64,000 bases of DNA from Platynereis dumerilii (Eukaryota > Annelida > Polychaeta > Phyllodocida > Nereididae), in the NCBI GenBank assembly GCA_026936325.1, contig JAPTHN010000008.1:19597259-19661258 (forward strand), read 5' to 3'. Below, piece after piece: positions 1 through 10,647 of this stretch. The notes under the pieces were generated by a model that ran no database searches, had not been told where the DNA came from, and saw only the letters and a list, made by a program, of their open reading frames with translations. Numbering within the stretch: position 1 is the stretch's first letter; every line of letters begins with the position of its first letter. A program made the translations under genes and the position numbers.

Positions 1-371
1 ATATGTTTTAAAAGGCCACTGGGTAAATAATCAGTTGTAGCAAAACCGGTTTTCCCGGTTGCCTAGTTTTCTGGTGAAGTGAAAAAGTCAATTTTGACAC
101 CTTGCAGTAACCATTAATTAGCTCGTTTTGCTATAAAATCACTTAGATAAGCTCTGAAAGCTACGTAGGAAGGAACAAATTTGACCTAGAGAGGTTTTTG
201 CACAAAAAGGGGCTTTCCCGATGGACAGAGATTTATGGGGGGAGGGAATACATGCTCCCCAATGCCACCACAGGATGTCACATATTTTCATTTTTTCATT
301 GTAGTATAGCCTATTGATTTCCCTTTCTTTAATATTTTTCATTGCTTGAGCATATTCAGGAAGCTGACAGC
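1..371. other. AT-rich stretch, no gene seen
   Basis: No reading frame with recognisable domains, RNA gene or repeat end was found here. The only longer open frame is low-complexity and lacks any family signature. Confidence 0.4.
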
Positions 372-468
372 TAACTGCGAGGTAGCCAGGTCAGGTAGCT
401 AACTTTACCACATTTCAGGTAGCTGCCGGGTAACTGCCAGGTAGCCAGTTCGGGTAGCCAACTTTACC
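372..468. repeat. Two-copy tandem repeat, 59 bp period
   Basis: Two 38-base blocks starting TAACTGC and ending AACTTTACC lie at 372-409 and 431-468, differing at a few positions. They share the core GGTAGCCAG. The block sits directly against the foldback element that follows, and the same AGCTGG/GGTAGC vocabulary reappears just beyond that element's right end. Confidence 0.6.
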
Positions 469-490
469 TATCTATGAATGGTAGCAGCTG

Positions 491-1217
491 GATTAGCAGT
501 CAAAACGCCTACAGACAAGAACGCCTACTGTGATTTTTGACAATGCAAGAACGGCAATGAAAAACGCCTACTAATAGATGTCAAAAACGCCTACAAGTCT
601 ATGCCAAAACGCCTACAAGTCTATACCAAAACGCCTACTGTTTATAAAGGAACAACTGTGTTGTCAAAAACGCCTACTGTTAATACCATCATGATCTTGG
701 GAGATTTACCATGAATACATCAGACAGCCTTAAGAAATAAATAAAGTGTCAAATATTAAGCAGTTCATTAGTAGGTGTGAATGAAAAACCAGGCTTCTTC
801 ATCAGACAGCCTTTGAAGAAATAAATAGCAATTGTCATTTATATAGGTCTATGTGCTGCCTATGTGACATGATGGTAATTAGTTGTTTTTTGTAGAATTG
901 AAATTATGACAGAACAACACTTTTTAAAATTGTTTATTGACATTGAATAAAAACACAAATAGCCGTTTTGGTGTACAGTAAGTAGCATTTTATTCTTCTG
1001 TTTTTGATGTAGGCGTTTTGGTCATTCCAGAAATAGCCGTTTTTGTAGAGTGCAGTTGCCGTTTTTGTAATGGCCAATAGCCGTTTTTACACTGTCATGC
1101 AAAAGGAAAATTGACTGTAGGCGTTTTTGATAATGCAAAAAAAAACTGTAGGCGTTTTTGTCAGTAGGCGTTTTTGTTTGTAGGCGTTTTTGTTTGTAGG
1201 CGTTTTGACTGATCACC
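491..1217. mobile_element. Foldback element with AAAACGCCTAC-word arms
   Basis: The left arm (about 500-680) holds repeated copies of AAAACGCCTAC at irregular short spacing. The right arm (about 1010-1210) holds the reverse complement GTAGGCGTTTT, again many times. The extreme ends are CAGTCAAAACGCCTAC and its inverse. The direct repeat AGCAGCTG(G) lies at 483-491 and 1218-1226, which fits an 8-9 bp target-site duplication. No transposase frame is present, so this is a non-autonomous element. An 8-9 bp duplication would fit hAT- or Mutator-like enzymes, but the family is not identified. Confidence 0.75.
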
Positions 1218-1541
1218 AGCAGCTGGCTGGCAATTAAATCAATTTTGATATTTTTTAACATGTGAAATTTTTGTGTGATGATATCACAAAAACGTGTAGT
1301 ATGTCATGTGCTATGAGAAGATTTCTGAAAATGACTGTTTAAACTAAATGTTTTCCCCATTTTCAAATTTTTCATCGTCTTCCAATTTGAGACAATTTTT
1401 GGGAGATTAAGGTGTTGATTCATGATGGCATTAACCCATAGTCTCTGTGAACAATGTGTCTGTGTTTTCTAAGTGGAACCAAAATATATTCTCTTTTGAT
1501 TACCGAGATATTGGATTGACTTCATGACCTTGACGAGGATA

Positions 1542-2171
1542 GGCCGGGGCTAGTTGTCTCAGGGGCAAGTTGTCACAATGCTTATAATTGGGCAACAGGT
1601 GGCAGCAGTTGTGTCGTTATTAAATAAATTTCAAGATCTGTTTGTTTGCTAAGCTTTTTGTACGATATGGTTGCAAGGAAATATAATCTGTTATGTGATA
1701 TGTGGACTACTTAACAATGACTTTTTCAACAGGAATTTTACAATCATCTCATTGTTCTCCGATTTGAGACGCAATTTTCTGGTAGAAATACGCCCTGATT
1801 TATGATGGCATTCATCCGAAGTCTTCGCCAGATGTGTATTTCTGTTTTTTTAAAGGAATCTGATGTATTGCATGCTTGGATTACAGAAAATCTGTCAAAA
1901 GATGTTACATTGGCTATATGAGTGTGACAACATGCCCCGGGCTTGGGGCAAGTTGTCACATTTTCACAAAAGTGACTTTGAGTTACAACATGACCTACAA
2001 GGAAAACACATGGTTGATAAATCAGGACGAAAGCTAGCTGAATAAAAACTTTCTCAAGACTTACAAAAATGTTACGAGGTTGGAAGTTTCCAGAGAAACT
2101 GAACCCAGAGACCTCTCAGATACAGTCAAACTTGAAGTAAAAAAATTGTGACAACTAGCCTCGGTCTCCCC
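1542..2171. mobile_element. TA-flanked MITE, CTAGTTGTC-type arms
   Basis: The left end (GGCCGGGGCTAGTTGTC) and the right end (GACAACTAGCCTCGG followed by TCTCCCC) are inverted, with TA on both sides (1540-1541, 2172-2173). The inner word GGGGCAAGTTGTCACA is repeated near 1562 and 1942. This is one of four complete TA-flanked elements in the window whose outer bases resemble GGGGAGA. No protein is encoded. Confidence 0.6.
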
Positions 2172-2665
2172 TATGGGTGGATAGAAAATGATTTAAAATG
2201 TATTTTGTGCGATTTTCAGAGCTTTCCTGTACTTTAAAGCGTCAAAATCCGCCAGTTTTCAACAATTTACCATCAAAACATCAAAGGAGTTCAGACTGAA
2301 GAGAGGGAGGTTTTGCAAAACCGATATCTGTTAATCATTTTGTTTTTCATAATTTGCTATTTCAGTTTCTATGTCGATTGTTTTCCAAATAATAGCATTG
2401 GACTATTACATCAGGTTGATTTATAACTTTACTTTTTTTGTGAAATGGTTATACATAGCTTGGTGCACCCAGTTGCGGACTGGACAGGTATGTAAAAGGT
2501 TTTTTTTTTTTCAGGGTTAGTGATTTTTATGTGATCTAAATCAAATAAATATCTTTAAATCAAATACCTCATGATTTCAATGAGCACCTTAAAATCACTA
2601 CTCAAAACATGATTTAAATTGCCTTGATTTAAATTTGAATACTGTCTTTACTTTTTTTTCAACAG
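2172..2665. other. AT-rich stretch, no gene seen
   Basis: Nothing recognisable was found. The stretch holds a T-rich run near 2500 and no coding or repeat signature. Confidence 0.4.
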
Positions 2666-3689
2666 GACAGCAGCAGAGCCTGATGGTAAAGCTGGATGAT
2701 ATGAATGCGACCAACAAGCACTTATAAAACTGGTGTACCCGTAAGTGCAAGTTTTGTGACAGGTACTGCTCGGGCGCAACCTTGCACTGCACTTGACATT
2801 TTCATGGTATGTCATAACATGCATTTGAAGATTTAAATCTTTTTAATAATGAAATGAATTATGTTTAAACTATACCGCACTGATAAATTACTGACAAATG
2901 AAAAGCCATTTGTGTGTTACGCTCAGGTACTGCTGCGTGATAATAGACTGAGATATGATATGTGATAATCAGTGTGAGAAATGGCTTTCAGAAAGCCCTA
3001 GTCCAATTTGGACAGCACCCAAATTAATGTGATGATTATTAATGGTGATTATAAATTATTTAGACAAGTTTCACTAGTCAGGAAGATCGGACGTCCACTG
3101 TTTTGCATGTTGGCGATAATTAAGTGTCATCACGTGATGTCGATAAATCATGTGATAAATTCATACTCCAGTTTAAAAAATTTGAATATCCCAAACTTTT
3201 TGTCAAAATTGGTGAGAATTGTCTTAAAATAATTTATTTTACTTACTGTGATAATTTTACAAGTTTTATTGCATAACTTGATCTCTTGACAAATGATAAA
3301 GTTTGGATTAATTGCAATTGTGCAGCCCTATGATCTTGTCCATAAAATCAGTTTAAGGCAAGTTTTATGTTCTACATCATATTACATTTAATTTACCATT
3401 CATCTTTCAGGGGAACAATATAACATTAATGGATCAGTGGATATGCTGCCTTCTGCATAGATTCCCCTTTGCATCTTGAAGACTAATGCAAGGTAATAAT
3501 TTAAAATAGCATGCAATGCATGCATCGTGTCCATGAGCAATTTAATAACACCTTATAACTCAATGATATATGATCATCGCATTGACATATCGCTATAAAT
3601 TGTGAAAAGTGTTGTATTGACAGTGCTCTCTCAGTAAATTCAAAGGTTTGTGTTGAAAAGTTAATTCATTGGATTTTCAGATATTCTTG

Positions 3690-4030
3690 CAGGGCGCCCA
3701 CTCCTCCTATATTTTTAAGGCCTATAATTTCCTATATTCTGGAAAAATTCCTATAAATTCCTATATTTTTCAAGATATTTCGCACGCATATGCACATTTT
3801 TGTGTGCAATACAAAGTTTAAGCGTCTAGATGTATGTTTCTTTAACGCGTTTCTGGCTGCGACATGAAGTTTTTGGCTTATTGTGGAAGCAAGCCTGCGA
3901 TTTGCCGATTGTTTCGCTGTCAAATTTTTCCTATATTGTCTTATTAAATAGGCGAAAAACCTCCTATATTTTATGGTAAAAAATTCCTATATTCCTATGA
4001 TATTTTGTACGTTGTTCGGTGGGCACCCTG
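3690..4030. mobile_element. Short DNA transposon, CAGGG ends, 6-bp TSD (copy 1)
   Basis: The ends are CAGGGCGCCCAC and GTGGGCACCCTG, and TTCTTG flanks both sides (3684-3689, 4031-4036). Inside, the word TTCCTATA is repeated many times in the same orientation in both halves. The element closely matches the copy at 26862-27251, which has a different 6-bp duplication. It carries no transposase. Confidence 0.85.
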
Positions 4031-4222
4031 TTCTTGTTATTTTGGAATATAGGCCTAGATGTTTTTCCTATAACTAATTCTAGTGCTGATTTATAAGGTA
4101 TTAAGAAACTTCGGTTAGGCCTGGCAATTGATTGCTGGCTCTCAGATCTTATGAAAGCTTTTTAAGGTCAGTTGAAGGATAAGATAGAAATTGTAATAAA
4201 TCGTGATTTTCATTCTGCAAAC

Positions 4223-4318
4223 AAATACAATTCATTGTTTGGTACCTTTTTTTCAAATGCATTTCATTGTTTGGTACCTTTTTTTCAAATACAATTCATT
4301 GTTTGGTACCTTTTTTTC
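4223..4318. repeat. Three tandem copies of a 32-bp unit
   Basis: The core TTCATTGTTTGGTACC starts at 4231, 4263 and 4295, an exact 32-base period, with a run of seven T between cores. It is a simple minisatellite with no coding content. Confidence 0.9.
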
Positions 4319-4727
4319 TGGGTAGCAAGTCTTTTGGGTTTTTGATCTAAGAAACTACAAATTAAATATGTCTGATCTTACTTACTAATTTTTACTATTA
4401 AGAATTTAGAACTGAATTTGAATTCAATAGACAGAATCTAGATATAACTTTATTGTCCCAGTTGGGAATTTCTTAGGCATACTTGTACATGTATAATAAA
4501 TCAATGCATGCATAAATATTTAATAAATATTATTTTTGTCTTGCAGTGGATAGAGTTCGGTTGGACTGGAAGTGTGCAGTTTGCTCGTCAGAATTCATTG
4601 AAACTCCTATGAATCTTCATCACACATTCACACTCCTAGTCATTAAATGGATCAATCCGTGGGTATATATACAAAACTTGTGCTGCCAAGAAATGCTCAG
4701 TAAATTTTGAATAATTTGAATTCAGTA

Positions 4728-5647
4728 GGGGAGGGTTGGGCCACCCTGATTTTTGAGGAAATTAACATATTTTTGAGAAAGCTGCAGCCACCAAAATTTT
4801 ATAAAAATAAATATCTTTTAATGGATGTAACATACTTGGCTAATTTGCTTGTCATGATCTTTAGAGAGAAGAAAATTAGAATTTTGATGAAAAACGTAAA
4901 ACTGAGCCATGTTATGGTTTTTAATTGTCTGTCAGACAACAAGGACTGAGAAAATTTTCTCTGGCATGCTTGATAGACTTGCCTATTCAGTTGTCATGAC
5001 ATATTTTGGAAAATTATCAGACGACCGGTTTTGTCATAATTGGGATTAAGAAAAAAATGGTGGAGTGGGGGAAAGTTGGGACAGTGCCACGACTGTCCCC
5101 ACATGTGTCGCATTTACCCAGATTAATTTTTATTACGACAGAAGAACTTGCCTAGAACAATTTTCATCAGAGACTGAATATTTTAGGCCTTCTTACATTT
5201 CATGGTCCAATAAAATTAAATATCAGGAAATCTAGAAGAGGAGAGTTGGGCCGTCAGGTCGAGGCTTAAGTCTGACAGCAAACTAGTGTGGCAAGAGGCC
5301 TCACTTCTGGATTAACGACTTCTATGACCACAATATTACAGGTTAGAAATATATGACCCTCAACTTGGCTTCAAGTACAGCTTCACCTAACCAGACATAT
5401 TACAATGGCCCAAGTCTCCCTCTGAATGGCCCAAGTCTCCCACTTAATCGGGAAAGTTGACCCAAAATTTTTACTATTTCATAGGGCTGTGGCTCAAATG
5501 TCCTTGCGCATATATCAATGCAATCCTACAGATATATTCTAAAATATTTCTAGAAGCAATACATGCATTAAGCATCTTTATACAATCATTACTGTCGGCA
5601 GGAGGCGCAAGAACGTAAAAAGTGGCCCAACTCTCCCAAGCTTCCCC
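4728..5647. mobile_element. TA-flanked MITE, GGGTTGGGCCA-type arms
   Basis: The left end GGGGAGGGTTGGGCCA matches the inverted right end GGCCCAACTCTCCC...CTTCCCC, and TA lies on each side (4726-4727, 5648-5649). Further copies of the word occur inside: forward near 5060 and 5245, inverted (GGCCCAAGTCTCCC) near 5405-5445. The 920-bp body is AT-rich and encodes nothing. TA duplication fits Tc1/mariner-type mobilisation (inference). Confidence 0.75.
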
Positions 5648-6332
5648 TACCTATCCTTATATTTTTGTCAAAACCTCAGCTTTGGCGTCTTCTTTAAGAT
5701 CTATGCAGCTTTTTAACTATGAAGAAGATTTTCTCAAATTGCAGAACAGCAACATAAAGTTACCATTTCTTCCTTAATTTCAGACGTTAACTCATGCAGT
5801 CATTTATTCAGCTTTATTTCAATCAAAATACCACTGTCGCACAAGAACAAGAATAATGTTCATACATACAGATAATGTAAGAGTTCTAATTTTCTTTTTA
5901 TAATACCTTTTTTAGTCACGCTTTGATTGGTACTTTTAACTTTCCGCTAATTTCTAATGCTCAAAATCATTCCTTGATTATCACCCTCAGCAATGTATAT
6001 TGTTCAGGAAATTGTAGTTACTTTCATGTATTGGCCTCTGAAAGATGGGTGTCTCACTTTGTGCATTGACACAATACATTTACTGAATTTCGCATAAATA
6101 GACCTCTTAACAAAGTTCAGATTTTTGAGGCCGGAGGCATATTGTAATATTACTTAAATTATAGTCGTAGAAAATGTTGCAAAAAAGGCTTCTTTTCTTT
6201 CTTTCCAGCCCCACTTCAGCTGAATGGAAAGACAGCTCGCAAAAATGCCAGAAGTAGGCGGTTCCAGGCTCCAGATCATGATACCCCCACTACAAACCTA
6301 AGGTCTTCTGTGGACATCTAATAAATAGTTTT

Positions 6333-6400
6333 AACAAGCCAGGCCTAAATAGCCCGCACCGGTGCTGATGGGGCGTAAAACACTAACTCACTCACTCACT
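6333..6400 (+). mobile_element. SINE 3' tail fragment
   Basis: The string GCACCGGTGCTGATGGGGCG, followed by TAAAACACTAACTCACTCACTCAC, has the look of a SINE 3' end finishing in a short CACT repeat. No tRNA-like head is attached, so it is a fragment. It lies in the 3' flank of the possible gene remnant at 2666-6325. Confidence 0.5.
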
Positions 6401-6451
6401 TTAACAAGCCAGGCTTAGTTCATTGATTTCTGTGTTTTTGATTTGGGCGAG

Positions 6452-7500
6452 GATATGAAAATGTTCGGCAAGCATGTGAATTTCATCCAATCTTTTGCTT
6501 ATTTGATATATCAATATACAAGAAGTAGATTGGTGGCTCATATGAATCAATTATATAAATTGGAAAAGGTCTGAAATATGTCCTGTGCAGTTCATTGTGA
6601 GATTTTGATTCATTGAGTTTGGTTGCGCCATTCAGTGGTGATGTCTTGTATCTCTGGTTCTGAGTCGTCTTTTGACAAACTCTGTCAATTATGCACAACT
6701 TCATTAAATGAAAATGTCAACGTTTTACGTTTGGCATGTGAATTTCAATAGGATGTTAATCTTTTTTGAATAAATTTTCTCTTCGCTGGCATGTATTTCT
6801 GGGTGTACTGGCACTCCTGAGAGATCATTCACTTTAAACTTTGGTGTCTTTTCATGATCTTTTAGTTTTTATAATATTATTGGTTTGACAATCTGAGTAA
6901 TCTGAGTAAAGCTGCAGCAGCCGTGATGATGGCGCCACCTATTATATATATCATTGTCACACCAAAATGCCAACATCAAGTAGCTAAAGTTGCGTTTTCA
7001 TTAATTTTTCTTTCAATATTCAATCTGTCAAAACTTGCTGAGCTACTTCTCAATTAGATTTTCTACAAAACTGAGTTGGTTTCAAAAAGTGTCCGAACTG
7101 GCATGTGACTTATGAAAGCTGAAGTGGTGAATTTGAGGTTGTCTACATGATCATTAAATTTTGTTCTTCATCTTCTGATCTAAACCTGTCATTTCACTGT
7201 CAATAGCAATTATTTTTTCCTATGTACATGAAAATGTCAAGCTCGGACAGTTGGGGACTTGACATGTGAATTTCATTAAAGGGCTACAATATTTCTTCAA
7301 CTTGGTTCAAACCTTAATGCAACATTGAACATGTTGACAGTCAATGGCTATTATTCACTGCTTTATGAAATCAAAATGTAATGAACCAACATTTGGCATG
7401 TGAATTTCATAGAAATTATCTTCTGCGCTATCATTAAATTTGATTTCTCATCTTCCGTTCTGATCTGAAGCCGTCATTTCACCTCACCTGGTATTGCATC
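6452..7500. repeat. Degenerate repeats around GGCATGTGAATTTCAT
   Basis: The block ATGAAAATGT followed 10-25 bases later by GGCATGTGAATTTCA occurs near 6455, 6708, 7228 and 7365 with differences. A second shared block (CATCTTC...GATCT...GTCATTTCAC) lies near 7165 and 7450. This looks like an old tandem array with a unit of several hundred bases, now diverged. No coding frame is supported. Confidence 0.45.
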
Positions 7501-7965
7501 TGCTAATTTCTGGCATTGCATTTGCTAATTTCAATGATTGCTCTTGCTCATGACAAAGCTGGCCCCGTTTCCTTGAAGAGCGCTTTCTTCATATATATAG
7601 CATTAGCTTGGAGGCCTATACTTGTATGCAATATATATATAAACAATTTTTGTTACAAAGATCCCTATTCTGCATTACAAAGCAAACTACAATTCTTTTT
7701 TGTAAAAGAATTTCTTGTTATATTTGTTTTTGCTATTCATCTCAGCTTTTTGGGGTAAAAAAAATAAAACTCATTGAATTCTGAGCTCTGTTGTGTGTCG
7801 CACTGAAAGTGATTTGCTCACGCAAAGTCATAATTCAAGCAATAAATCATTTGTGTTGCAATCCTGAAAAGTTCCGAAAATAAATCTCAAGTAAAACAGG
7901 ATGGTAGCCCTACATAGAGTGCAGAGTCCTGCTATGAGATAAAGGCCTGACAAGTTATTCACCTC

Positions 7966-8066
7966 AAGGAAGGAAGGAGGGAAGGAAGGAAGAAAAGGAG
8001 GGAAAAAATGAAGGAAAAAGAGAAGGAAGAATAAAAGGGAAAAAAGAAGGATGGAAGAAAAGAAGA
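7966..8066. repeat. Purine-rich AAGG/GAAA tract
   Basis: About 100 bases consist almost only of A and G, with AAGGAAGG and GAAGGAAAA repeats. The tract abuts the start of the inverted cyclase exon copy and may mark a breakpoint. Confidence 0.85.
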
Positions 8067-8298
8067 ATTCACCAAGAAAACTTTTATGGCAAATTAGCAG
8101 TGTTATGCTTACAAGTTCACTCCAATACCTGGGTTCGGTCTGAATTGGAGGTATTCATATTTGAAGGCCGTCCCGGCAACTGGCATGTAACTCATACGTT
8201 CGGGATCCATGACCCAGCTCATGTCCTACATCTCCCCTAAAGCCAAAGCCAATAGGCCCAAGGCTGCTGTTATCTTCACCAGTGCCATCTGAAAGTTA
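8066..8298 (-). pseudogene. Inverted duplicate of cyclase exon 1 and its intron start
   Basis: On the - strand, 8288-8113 is a 176-base block exactly as long as exon 1 of the cyclase gene at 14847-15022, with no gaps and roughly nine in ten bases identical by eye. It begins ATG and encodes the same hydrophobic leader and DMSWVMDPERMSYMPVAG. Codon 21 (Gln in the intact gene) is TAG at 8228-8226. The splice donor is kept (AACTT/GTAAGC), the TTTCAG just before ATG is kept, and about 45 bases of intron also match. No second exon is found nearby. I infer a partial inverted duplication, dead as a coding exon unless it serves as part of another transcript. Confidence 0.85.
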
Positions 8299-9277
8299 TG
8301 CTTCCAAAGATAAGATGAATCTCTCAGCTTGCCATTGATCATATGCATGCAGTCTTGAGCAAACGACCTCTTGGAAATTCACAGAAATGACCAAAAACTT
8401 TAATAATTCATGAAACCTCAAATAAGGCATGAGGTTGATGAAAATGGAACTTGAAGCCAGTCATTGTTGGGCCATTATTGAATCAGTCCATGATTAATTC
8501 CAAGTGGCCCCCATTATAAACTGAATCTTGAAAGAGGGTATTTGATATTTTTTTCTTGATTGGTTTACACATTAGAAATTGTGAGTGACATTTAAAACTT
8601 TAAAATTCTAATGTTCGAGTTTTTAAAAAGTGGACCAAGCACTCAGATTCCTACGCACTGTTAAATTTTACTTTGCCTAATTACCTAAGCTGGATAATTC
8701 AACTTGCTGATGCTTTGGCGGCTCTGGGTTTTGTAAAGAAAAAATTGTTTACACATGTACACAAAAATGAACTTTACTGTCCTCAACCACTTAGCTAGCT
8801 CCAACAAGAGAAAGTGGCTGTTAACACTCAGACATACATACACCAAAGCGTAACCTTCTCTGTACTCTCTCCCTTGCTTGCTCAAGGGCAATTCCTATGC
8901 ATTGTTTTGGTGCCCTGAATAAACTATTATGTTTGCACAGGCACAGTCTTGCTTCTGTTGCAGTAAATTGAAAAAAATCATCCTTTGATTTTCTTTTTAG
9001 TTTTAGTGCTTTTGTTCTTTATGGCTTAAGCCTTAACTGAGTTACAGCTTTTTCAATGATGAACGTAAGTGCACCTCTGGCCCAACAATCCCAGTGCACC
9101 TTTTAGTTGTTTTTTCAACTTCCTTCTCTTTTTTTCCTTCAGTAAATTCAGTTCAGTGGCTAATGCAGATTTTAGCTGGCTAATAGCATAACAGATGTTG
9201 CCGGAGCATTCTCAGAATGTCACCAGAAAACCAGAATGATGCAGAATATTGCCTGGAGGTGTTCATGTCACATTTGT

Positions 9278-9900
9278 CAGAGATAGATCAACCCATTACT
9301 GCATTAGGGGAAATCAGAAAAGGGAAAATTAAGGAAAGAGAGAATGCAGATTTTGACAAAATAACGGGACTTTCAGCAGCAATGGCAAAATAGAACTTCA
9401 AACTGAAGGTTTTCTCCTTTTTAGTCAAGAGCCATTTTCAGAGATAGATCAACTCATTACTGCATTAGGGGAAATCAGAAAAGGGAAAATTAAGGAGAGA
9501 GAAAATGCAGATATTTACAAAATAACAGGAATGTTGAGCAGAAATGGCAAAAAAAAACTTCAAACTGAAGGTTTTCTCCTTTTTAGTCAAGAGCCATTTT
9601 CAGAAATTCAAAGTGGTAGAGGCATTTAAGAATTGAAATCGGTATCCACCTGAAATAGGTCAATTTGAACATGCCAATTTCAAAATTAGGTGCAATCAGA
9701 AAAGGGAAAATTAAGGAGAGAGAAAATGCAGATATTTACAAAATAACAGGAATGTTGAGCAGAAATGGCAAAAAAAAAACATTATTCAAATTGAAGGTTT
9801 TCTCAGGAGCAATTTTCATGAATTCAAAGTGGTTGAGGCATTTAAGAGTCGAAATCGGTATCCACCTGAAATAAGTCAATTTGAACATGCTAATTTCAAA
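9278..9900. repeat. Tandem repeat, about 162-bp unit, 2-3 copies
   Basis: Units start at CAGAGATAGATCAAC (9278 and 9439). They share GGGGAAATCAGAAAAGGGAA and GGTTTTCTCCTTTTTAGTC. A third, partial unit runs from about 9687 to 9830. A second small unit (AAAGTGGTTGAGGCATTTAAG...AAATCGGTATCCACCTG) is present at about 9608-9680 and 9826-9900. Open frames inside are repeats of the same DNA and show no known domain. Confidence 0.8.
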
Positions 9901-10647
9901 TTTGAGGATGCCACTTTCTAGTTCCTATTTCTATTATTAAGCCCTCAAAATGGCCAAAAACAATATGGCCACCAAAATGTCCTTAATCAAACATAATTTG
10001 GCCCCTAATTGCACTAAACAGGTGATCTTGGATTCTTTTTCTATGTTTTTGCACATGAGGAACCCAATAAGAATATTTGCAGGTGAGTCTAAGGTGACTT
10101 ATCAGTTAGAGCAATAATATTGATCCAATACAATGCCCCATCAGTTTAGGAACTTCTCTGATGCCTGGTGTATAGCTCTTGCAAGTTGCCACATTACCAT
10201 TCCATTACCGTTCTGCGGCCATTTCATTGCAAAGTCTTTATGGTGCCTGCTCAGACTCTGAGATCAAGTCTAATGGGTTCCAGATGAGGCAATCAGTTAG
10301 ACATAGGGCAGAGGATCACTCCTTGTTTAATGTCATGCCATTTTCACTTTGGAATGGGATCTAGGGGTGTCCCTGGTGTCTGTGAGGATCATTGAAGGTT
10401 TAGGAGGTGTGTAAGGTTGAAAGAGAACGAGGGGATGGGAAATGGTAAAGGGTAAATGATACTAAATGCGTTTTAAGTGTGCAGAGCAGGATTTTTAAAT
10501 CAAAGTTTACATTATGTTTGTACCACTTTGTACTCTGGCACGCTGCTTTCCAGTATAATCATATGGTCATTCATTCACCACGGTATTTTGTGTGTATTTG
10601 TTTTATTTTTTCTTTCGTGTTATCGTGACAGGTTTTTAGTACAAAAG
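9901..10647. other. Unassigned stretch between duplication copies
   Basis: No supported gene is present. A 61-codon frame at 10179-10364 (+) ends in HSLFNVMPFSLWNGI, faintly like a reverse-transcriptase C-terminus (family form: SF...A..LWN.LP). Nothing else supports a LINE here. Confidence 0.3.

Larger units (their letters stand above)
2666..6325 (+). pseudogene. Possible remnant of an unrecognised multi-exon gene
   Basis: Several blocks look like exons because a pyrimidine tract plus CAG precedes them and a protein-like frame follows. Block 2666-2788 contains QQQSLMVKLDDMN and, after a stop, the Cys-rich NWCTRKCKFCDRYC. Block 3411-3492 (GCAAG/GTAATA donor) reads EQYNINGSVDMLPSA, then a stop, then IPLCILKTNAR. 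Block 4547-4662 reads VRLDWKCAVCSSEF and NLHHTFTLL, a possible zinc-binding C2H2-like layout. Block 5784-5876 is 93 bases, is open in phase 0 and ends at a GTAAGA donor. Block 6209-6321 reads NGKTARKNARSRRFQ and ends VDI-stop, with AATAAA at 6320. The in-frame stops in the first two blocks, and phases that do not all agree, argue that the gene is dead or that my joins are wrong. Two transposons (3690-4030 and 4728-5647) lie between the blocks. I do not recognise the family. Confidence 0.2.
7766..9170. repeat. Segmental duplication, copy A
   Basis: This stretch matches 10648-11982 in the same orientation at clearly visible identity in several blocks: near 7770-7960, 8390-8650, 8680-8960 and 8990-9160. 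Copy A contains a purine-rich tract and the inverted cyclase exon 1 copy at 8066-8298, and copy B has neither. No gene is carried by the shared part. Confidence 0.8.

Noticed and set aside
9278-9900. Tandem repeats as a repetitive protein gene
   Set aside because: Frames differ between units and are interrupted by stops. Only the DNA is repeated.
10179-10364. LINE reverse-transcriptase C-terminus
   Set aside because: Only the last dozen residues faintly fit. There is no tail repeat and no upstream motif.
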